NCBI RefSeq assembly: GCF_000455445.1
Contig: NZ_HG417099.1
Coordinates: forward strand, 113,242-177,241
Reading direction: 5' to 3'
Length of the DNA stretch: 64,000 bases
Origin: Hoylesella timonensis 4401737 = DSM 22865 = JCM 15640
Lineage (GTDB): Bacteria > Bacteroidota > Bacteroidia > Bacteroidales > Bacteroidaceae
Shown here: one piece after another, positions 59,501 to 64,000 of the stretch
Position numbering within the stretch: position 1 is the stretch's first letter
How the letters are laid out: each line of letters starts with the position of its first letter
Notes under the pieces: generated by a model
What the model was told of the DNA's origin: nothing
The model's input: only the letters and a program-made list of their open reading frames with translations
Databases searched by the model: none
Program-made: the position numbers and the translations under genes

Positions 59501-61168
59501 TAGGGTATAATCATATTGCACATCACTTAGGAACTCGCTAATCTTGTAGGTACCAGTTGAAGCGCCATCAGCTCGTTCAATCTTGATATCCACATTATCG
59601 GTATAGCCAGGAGTATATATAGCCGCACCACCTGCATTCCCGTGAATTCCATAAAAGCATTTAATTGGCACCTTCCCTTTATCATTTTCTATCGTTAAGG
59701 TGTTTAGTGGGGGCTCTGTTATAACAGCTTCTTTGGAAAGTTTTACCGTGCTACAACCGTCGTCATAGACGATGCGGTAAGTGCCAGCACCATACTCGTT
59801 GAGATTAAGGGTGCGACGCGGTGCATCTTCAAACAAGGGCACACCATCAAGTGGCACATCAACAGGCAGTGTTTTCCAGCTCCCATCTCCTTGTTTTTGT
59901 TGAAGTTGTGCCTTTGTTCCTGTGGGGAAATAGTAACTAATGTGTCCTCCAGTGATGTCATAACTTAGTGTGTAGTTTTTCTTTGTATTACAGTTGTTGT
60001 CTACCTCTACGTTGCTGGCGGGTGTCAGCTTCATAGACTCTAAATCAAATAGATGCTGAGACGCCGGAGCTCCAAAGTTGACTATCCTGGTAAGTGTACT
60101 ATAGATTTGTTTCATCTCTCCAGAACACAAGTCCTCATAACTTAAATACAAATAACTATAGGTAAAGTCAGTGCCTGTGTTGATGACCTTGAAAGTTAGA
60201 TAGGTGAAACCATCAGAGGTACCGCTCCTGCTTTCATCATACACCAATTTCGCCAATGGGGTAGATTCCCCCTTATAATTCAGTCGAGCCGTTTTCTTGA
60301 TCAGATCTATCTGTTCCTGCTTCGACTCTGGCGTACCACCACGAATGACAAACCGTACGTACTCATTAAACTGGCAATTACCTAAATACTCACGATAATA
60401 AGTTCTCGTATGATCCACGCCTGGTCCACTGGCATTTCCCATCTTTGTAGTGATTGTAGCTGCCGTTGTTGTAGTGGGGCATACACCATTTTGCGTATCT
60501 GCCACGGTTATCTTCACTTCATCACCTCCAGATAGTTTTTCAACTTTCCAAGTACGGGCATCAGTTGCTGCACCCGATGTCAAGGTTTTCTTTATGCCAT
60601 CTACGCTGGTGATTTCTGCCGTATAGTGAAAAGGGCCTAAACCATTGTACACTTTTACCTCAACGCTACCGTTGTTGCTACCTTTAGAAGAGCAATAGGG
60701 ATCCGACTTGGTAAATTCCATATCTGGCGAAAGATACGTTTCGTTGATTTTCTTCACCTCTACCTGACCAGCATACTCTTGTTTATTGCCGCTGGTAGTT
60801 TGGAAGTACACGTTGTATGTGCCCTCTGAAAGGTTATACCATGTTTTAGTCCACGTGTTAGGATCGGTTGACGACTGCCGCAAATTGGCATCATCCAACT
60901 GCTGTACACCATTTACTGTAATGACGCTGGTGGGATTACCTGGCCTACGAATTTGCGCAGAGCCATTAGGCTTAACTCCGTTCGTGCCTGTCACACTTAA
61001 TGTAACAGATCCCCCAGACGCTCCACAGCCTATGTCTATCTTTGACACTTTGTAGGGATAGGTCTGGGCAAAGGTTGCCACACCAAAGGTGAGCATCATG
61101 ACGAGCATGAGCAGGCTGCGTTGCCATACTTGAGGTCTATACGACCTCGAAGAAGTAAAATTTTTCAT
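56522..61168 (-). CDS. Very large secreted protein with type IX sorting domain
   Basis: 1548 residues from MKNFTSSRSYRPQVWQRS, followed by a hydrophobic core and ATFAQ cleavage site; the upstream ATG adds a non-signal stretch and is rejected. The middle holds several Ig/SprB-like beta units, each ending in phrases such as LSEGTYNVYF, YGAGTYRIVYDDGCS, IPVGQYKITLQDRCGN and LAEGWYQVTAEYNYGGGCS. These resemble repeats of gliding adhesins and Bacteroidota surface proteins. The last ~80 residues (PAVVYTVSGERVANI ... LPSGVYIVSMQINGKTVNQKMVIHQ) form a type A sorting domain for the type IX secretion system, whose genes lie 1.3 kb away. Likely surface-attached; ligand unknown. Confidence 0.85.
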   Translation of the reverse strand: MKNFTSSRSYRPQVWQRSLLMLVMMLTFGVATFAQTYPYKVSKIDIGCGASGGSVTLSVTGTNGVKPNGSAQIRRPGNPTSVITVNGVQQLDDANLRQSSTDPNTWTKTWYNLSEGTYNVYFQTTSGNKQEYAGQVEVKKINETYLSPDMEFTKSDPYCSSKGSNNGSVEVKVYNGLGPFHYTAEITSVDGIKKTLTSGAATDARTWKVEKLSGGDEVKITVADTQNGVCPTTTTAATITTKMGNASGPGVDHTRTYYREYLGNCQFNEYVRFVIRGGTPESKQEQIDLIKKTARLNYKGESTPLAKLVYDESRSGTSDGFTYLTFKVINTGTDFTYSYLYLSYEDLCSGEMKQIYSTLTRIVNFGAPASQHLFDLESMKLTPASNVEVDNNCNTKKNYTLSYDITGGHISYYFPTGTKAQLQQKQGDGSWKTLPVDVPLDGVPLFEDAPRRTLNLNEYGAGTYRIVYDDGCSTVKLSKEAVITEPPLNTLTIENDKGKVPIKCFYGIHGNAGGAAIYTPGYTDNVDIKIERADGASTGTYKISEFLSDVQYDYTLKFPIVLKDFAPNRILTDNYGNKKGEYVLYDIPVGQYKITLQDRCGNPSATYTMDVASGRKYIPCNTDGYKNGFKILTGCDRNDVLINFGVFDIGSCPDWMEMDYYSGLGTDDWKFNIGRREYREKEKLWTGKLSYFEASIDVHQPKDENDKKYSVLMGEYIPYVSGVHIGKNNFAIKSFKIPLPSATGNGAFEVQGAMCNLKDPNSGLITVGIRHGYEATYPLHYEIKKAIEQNNVITPVGNALKTVDITEKKGTNPSLHVFSGLAEGWYQVTAEYNYGGGCSAQVSNVYISPVGIPEVEAEWTEKCYGQGLAPNHLELPVSTYMYDVTWTRKDLDTQETVQVGTGNAIDATFPKAGRYEFTVGTKFAQSIPTCAGSSGGERKVIITVGDCTGPMEKNLWVGNEDTKFENQNNWTVKVPVDGEDVVFATESNNANPKNPAQKGAAKNDCVLPEDKVLTIGTLENQSDKALVVSKKSSVVVSTALVGYNQPGDAKKLVIKTDEKGTDASGSFAVSYADPCKSDVYATVELYGRGKKIGNEMLKIEDKLAGSPTQGRTLQAEPYTWQQIGIPVTAMTPSPVFKGSYLQYYSEAKNSPKQYYQKWSWMTKDDAMSPFVGYQLTQDAPKVYALTGKLNLCDQNLTLTRQATEVTKSTSTNMGEKHWGLGQNIFANSYTAAIDIAKLSFPEEVDPTVYVYHTGSFNNWYENKSTNGTQDLNVAAGGYLAIPKNSAATIGYKSIPSMQGFLLKFTNAETKLGDDATVKVPYNSVVKNERAAMAKPFEVTTTEPGAVQMILESSKSSDVLWLIEAEGTIDRYDRGWDGRKLLTNAPASLYVQTVDGQMQVNATADLTKQEVTVEGSDSELYTLTIRKKNLPQYEHLKLVDNTTRQLVDLREDVTSYTYTMRHTGVDSNRFTLVNTTATSYDNLPTEIQGVTTTTWNGPAVVYTVSGERVANINQPEDLMRLKAQLPSGVYIVSMQINGKTVNQKMVIHQ

Positions 61169-61224
61169 TGCATTTTCTTTAAATCTTTTTCTGTTTTCAA
61201 AACATACATACAGCATTGATGCCA

Positions 61225-61389
61225 TCAGTCGAACCACCCGGCATTCATGTCGAAGTCCTCGTCGAACCCACCTTCCTTTGCATCAATGGGTTGCATACCT
61301 GATTTGTCTGGACTTACTCCCGCATTGGGACCGCCCATGATTTGCAGGGGTAGCAATAAGATGCTTGGTGTTACATAACTTTTCTTCAT
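61225..61389 (-). CDS. 54-residue peptide of the MKKxYxxP type
   Basis: The translation begins MKKSYVTPSILLLPLQIMGG and ends EDFDMNAGWFD. It has a basic start, a hydrophobic stretch of about ten residues, a glycine pair (MGGPNAG) and a strongly acidic C terminus. Similar short proteins starting MKK-Y-x-P with acidic ends are familiar to me from Bacteroidales genomes but have no assigned role. It ends 56 bp before the large secreted protein and reads in the same direction, so the two may be co-transcribed. It could be a secreted peptide or a modified-peptide precursor; this is not established. Confidence 0.65.
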   Translation of the reverse strand: MKKSYVTPSILLLPLQIMGGPNAGVSPDKSGMQPIDAKEGGFDEDFDMNAGWFD

Positions 61390-61568
61390 ATTCTCAATTT
61401 TTAGCGTTTATTCGTTACTCTACAAGGCAAGCCTGTCTTATCGGACAGTAGCTTACCATCACTGATATCATTAAAAACAAACCTTATTGTCAATGTGTGA
61501 CGGCAGTTGCAGATAGAAAACTTGCCTATTTACAAGGCATCACATGTAGTACTGGCATAAATTTGAGG

Positions 61569-61576
61569 CAAAGTTA
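61569..61576 (-). promoter_or_regulatory. Possible -7 element upstream of the peptide and large secreted protein
   Basis: TAACTTTG on the minus strand followed by CC fits TAnnTTTG, 180 bp upstream of the peptide start. The -33 part is not evident. The rest of 61390-61732 shows nothing recognisable. Confidence 0.4.
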
Positions 61577-61732
61577 TCAAGTTTTGTTAAATTTACCCCC
61601 CATAAAGTTAATTATGCTTAATTGCTGGAAATTTAACAAGTTTGTAACCTATCGCAGCTATCTAAAAGGTGGTTCTTGAATGGTCATAAACAAGATAAAG
61701 AACGAAAACAAAGCTAATTTATAAAACCATCC

Positions 61733-61797
61733 TAAAAAAACAGAAAGCCCATGACCCGTGGGATTCAATGTGGCTGAATCCTGCGAGTCATGGGCTT
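61733..61797 (-). terminator. Terminator after the DUF2795 gene
   Basis: AAGCCCATGAC (61745-61755) pairs with GTCATGGGCTT (61787-61797), with an inner stem GGATTCA/TGAATCC; on the minus strand a T-rich stretch including seven T's follows. It closes the unit that contains DUF2795. Confidence 0.85.
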
Positions 61798-61861
61798 GAC
61801 ATGACAAACAATCAAGGTGTCGTAACTACAAATGCGTTTCCTTGTTGACGCTTCACCTTTC

Positions 61862-62083
61862 TTAATACTCGTCCTCGTTAAAGAGGAAATCTTCCTTGGT
61901 AGGATAGTCGGGCCATATATCTTCTATACTGTCATATACATCCCCCTCATCCTCTATCTCTTGCAGATTTTCCAATACTTCCAAAGGAGCACCAGAACGA
62001 ATCGCATAATCAATAAGTTCTTCTTTGGTAGCGGGCCATGGCGCATCTTCTAATTTCGATGCTAATTCAAGTGTCCAATACAT
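61862..62083 (-). CDS. DUF2795 protein
   Basis: 73 residues: MYWTLELASKLEDAPWPATKEELIDYAIRSGAPLEVLENLQEIEDEGDVYDSIEDIWPDYPTKEDFLFNEDEY. The helical DUF2795 domain spans the middle (WPATKEELIDYAIRSGAPLEVLENLQ). The protein is strongly acidic, particularly at the C terminus. No enzymatic motif; function unknown. It follows the adenosyltransferase gene by about 60 bp. Confidence 0.85.
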   Translation of the reverse strand: MYWTLELASKLEDAPWPATKEELIDYAIRSGAPLEVLENLQEIEDEGDVYDSIEDIWPDYPTKEDFLFNEDEY

Positions 62084-62143
62084 AGTGTTACAAAATTATA
62101 TGTGTTAATCTTCGTGCGTGCAAAAATAGTGATTTTTATAGAA

Positions 62144-62695
62144 TCACCAAGGATATTCCCATTTTTTTTCTGTTACCTTGGCTTGAAAGTTGATTTTTCG
62201 TGCCAAGACATACAAATAATCAGACAACCGATTCATATATTGAAGAGCTTCGGGCTGGATAGGTATATGGGCATGAAAGGAAATCATACGTCGCTCGGCT
62301 CGTCTACAAACCGTTCGGCATACATCGGCTTGCGCTGCACAACGGCATCCTCCAGGCAACACAAAAGCTATTTGTGGAGGCAATTGCTTCACAATTTTAT
62401 CAATCTCCTTCTCGATTCCTTGTACTTCGGCGGCAGGAAGGAGATAACGCTGACGCTTATCGGGCTGCGCAGGGTCTGAAGCTAAATAACTACCAATGAC
62501 AAACAATAAAGACTGGATATGGGTCACAAAAGCCTTATCATACTGATGATGCAGCATCGGGCGTAAGAGTCCCAAGTGGGCATTAAGCTCGTCTAAGGTG
62601 CCAAATGTCTCAATACTCAAATCATCTTTCGCAACACGAGTCCCCCCAATTAAGCTGGTGGAACCGTTATCCCCTATTTTGGTATAAATTTTCAT
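62144..62695 (-). CDS. Cob(I)yrinic acid a,c-diamide / cobalamin adenosyltransferase (PduO type)
   Basis: 183 residues. N-terminal KIYTKIGDNGSTSLIGGTRVAKDD is the typical ATP-binding start. Then TFGTLDELNAHLGLL, and FVLPGGCRCAAQADVCRTVCRRAERRMISF corresponds to the cobalamin/ATP-binding helix. The family transfers the adenosyl group from ATP to Co(I) to make coenzyme B12. In that helix the usual L-H pair is replaced by A-D, and Cys is frequent. It is single in this window, with no other cobalamin genes nearby. Confidence 0.92.
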   Translation of the reverse strand: MKIYTKIGDNGSTSLIGGTRVAKDDLSIETFGTLDELNAHLGLLRPMLHHQYDKAFVTHIQSLLFVIGSYLASDPAQPDKRQRYLLPAAEVQGIEKEIDKIVKQLPPQIAFVLPGGCRCAAQADVCRTVCRRAERRMISFHAHIPIQPEALQYMNRLSDYLYVLARKINFQAKVTEKKWEYPW

Positions 62696-62833
62696 AGTGT
62701 CACATGAATTAAGTTGGGTATCATCATCGTCTTATCAGATTTCGACAAGCTTCTCGGAAAGGAAACAAAAGTTGATAAGACAGAACCCATAGTTATAAAA
62801 TATTTAGTTACGGTGGTAATGTTAGTGTCCATC

Positions 62834-63421
62834 TTAAAAGATGAGCCGATAATGTCCAATTGTTTTCGTTGGATCATAGAGTATGATACCACAATCAAAC
62901 AAATCAAAAGTTATAAATTGATGGCAACGAGCCACCATCTCTTTCCAAATACGTCGACAGTGCCGATTCAGAGAAATGCCTTCTACAATAAAAAAGGTTC
63001 CATTTCGTGGCTGCGCAATAAAACGCAAAAAGCAAGACTTCCAATCCTCCTCCAAATGGACTAAATAGACATCGGGCATCAAAGAGGCATTCTCTCCATC
63101 TCCTGACTCCCCAGACAACAGCTTAGATGGTGGGTAACCTGCTTGAATATACCGACCATAGAGTGCAGCATGGGGGATACGAATCCACCAGTGAGTAAGA
63201 GATTCAGCACGTGCAAAGCGAAAGAGCAAGCGAGCTAACCGCAACTGTGCGCTGGAATTCGCTGACATAGCATTCTGTAGCACCCGATATGCCTTATAAA
63301 CCGTACGGTCATTGACAACTTGGGTCACAAAATGGTAAGCCCAAGGAGACTGAATGCCAAAACCGAAAGCACGTGGCCAACGACAAAGCCAAGCTAACTG
63401 CCGTCGCAAACGATAACTCAT
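62834..63421 (-). CDS. Uncharacterised Bacteroidota protein, methyltransferase-like relative
   Basis: 195 residues from MSYRLRRQLAWLCRWPRAFGFGIQSPWAYHF. The longer frame adds a hydrophobic stretch without family support. The start (FGIQSPWAYHFVTQVVND) and end (FITFDLFDCGIILYDPTKTIGHYRLIF) match a conserved Bacteroidota family that resembles class I SAM methyltransferases. Here it lacks a clear glycine-rich SAM-binding loop, perhaps because it is shortened in the middle. Function unknown. It lies between the rRNA operon and the adenosyltransferase. Confidence 0.7.
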   Translation of the reverse strand: MSYRLRRQLAWLCRWPRAFGFGIQSPWAYHFVTQVVNDRTVYKAYRVLQNAMSANSSAQLRLARLLFRFARAESLTHWWIRIPHAALYGRYIQAGYPPSKLLSGESGDGENASLMPDVYLVHLEEDWKSCFLRFIAQPRNGTFFIVEGISLNRHCRRIWKEMVARCHQFITFDLFDCGIILYDPTKTIGHYRLIF

Positions 63422-63685
63422 AGATGTTATATGATAGTTGTCCATCCCTTTCAACACTTGCACAAAGATAATAAAAAAATAAGAGCTGGCATGACCCAAG
63501 CAAAAATAAACAAACAAAAATATTTTCTTTTTATCTTTCCTCACCGTACACTCTTTCTCAACTATCCCCAGTATGCCACCCCTTTAGAACAACCACACCG
63601 TGCCACCGTTCGTACCCTTTCATACCTTAACTTCCATTTCCTGACTATCCATGCCATGCCACCCTATATCTCTGCAACCTATAAA

Positions 63686-63724
63686 CAAAAAAAAGCCTCC
63701 AGCATCGGTTGAGACACTGGAGGC
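63686..63724 (-). terminator. rRNA operon terminator
   Basis: GCCTCCAG (63695-63702) pairs with CTGGAGGC (63717-63724), loop 14 bases; on the minus strand eight T's follow. It is 13 bp past the 5S rRNA 3' end and closes the rRNA operon. Confidence 0.85.
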
Positions 63725-63736
63725 GTGAAGTAAAAA

Positions 63737-63847
<111 letters not shown>

Positions 63848-64000
63848 AAAGGGGTTGACAAATCTTCACAAGCAAAACATGGATAAAATAAAATGTAACT
63901 TTGGTAGTATATTTCAGGGGGCACACACATTGATGTGTAACCTATATAAAATATACTATCGTTGAACTGATGTTGTTGACGTGGCTATGTTCATAGCACT

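Noticed and set aside
61169..61237. Longer start for the giant secreted protein
   Set aside because: The extra 23 residues precede a complete signal peptide and would prevent export.
63848..64000. 3' end of 23S rRNA
   Set aside because: No recognisable conserved 23S 3' sequence; best described as the 23S-5S spacer.

Overview
This window comes from a Bacteroidota chromosome, most likely order Bacteroidales and probably a Prevotella-like genus. That placement is inferred from several things: promoters of the TTTG-N18/19-TAnnTTTG type; a sigma/anti-sigma/SusC-like receptor set; type IX secretion (Por/Gld) genes with a secreted protein carrying a C-terminal sorting domain; the tRNA-tuf-rpo-ribosomal protein layout; and Prevotella-like versions of RpoB, RpoC and the ribosomal proteins. 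Nearly all genes up to 45 kb, and again from 48.5 kb to the end, are transcribed on the minus strand.

Layout. 1-3.3 kb: ECF sigma factor, FecR-type anti-sigma factor and the 5' part of a SusC/RagA-type TonB-dependent receptor with a signalling (STN) domain. 3.4-21.5 kb: a continuous array of 31 genes (rpsL, rpsG, fusA, then S10, spc and alpha clusters through rplQ), including two genes easily missed because they are short (rpmJ, rpmD). 21.8-22.1 kb: a DUF3467 gene. 22.1-28.1 kb: an accessory insertion between rpoC and DUF3467. It carries a YitT-family membrane protein, a decayed DpnII-like restriction-modification locus, a 22-bp repeat array and a umuDC pair. 28.1-41.3 kb: rpoC, rpoB, rplL, rplJ, rplA, rplK, nusG, secE, tRNA-Trp, tuf and a cluster of four tRNAs behind one near-consensus promoter. 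41.3-44.9 kb: hpf, xerC (frameshifted), rpsU, and an M24 aminopeptidase. 45.2-48.4 kb, plus strand: malate dehydrogenase, a DUF3737 beta-helix protein and a PatB/MalY-type aminotransferase. 48.6-55.3 kb: an outer-membrane beta-barrel gene and the type IX secretion genes porP-K-L-M-N. 55.3-56.5 kb: a repeat-rich spacer. 56.5-61.4 kb: a very large secreted protein with a type IX sorting signal, preceded by a 54-residue peptide gene. 61.8-63.4 kb: DUF2795 protein, cobalamin adenosyltransferase and an uncharacterised Bacteroidota protein. The window ends in a 5S rRNA gene, so a minus-strand rRNA operon continues beyond it.

How it works together. The core of the window is the transcription/translation machinery superoperon. 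Regulatory structure is visible in the rplL-rpoB spacer: a 12-bp stem-loop followed by a terminator-like hairpin, a likely polymerase attenuator. The type IX secretion operon and the large cargo protein next to it are a plausible machine/substrate pair.

The most unusual observations: (1) rpoC and xerC each lack exactly one base at a run of eight A's, and both runs form -1 slippery heptamers, so either the assembly has homopolymer errors or the genes are frameshifted; (2) a DpnII-like locus with both methyltransferases damaged but an intact unassigned nuclease-like gene between them; (3) a roughly 400-bp non-coding element present twice; (4) an array of tiny three-base-loop palindromes upstream of porP; (5) two related 8-bp repeat arrays inside essential or large operons. 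No CRISPR array, prophage or complete insertion sequence was seen.
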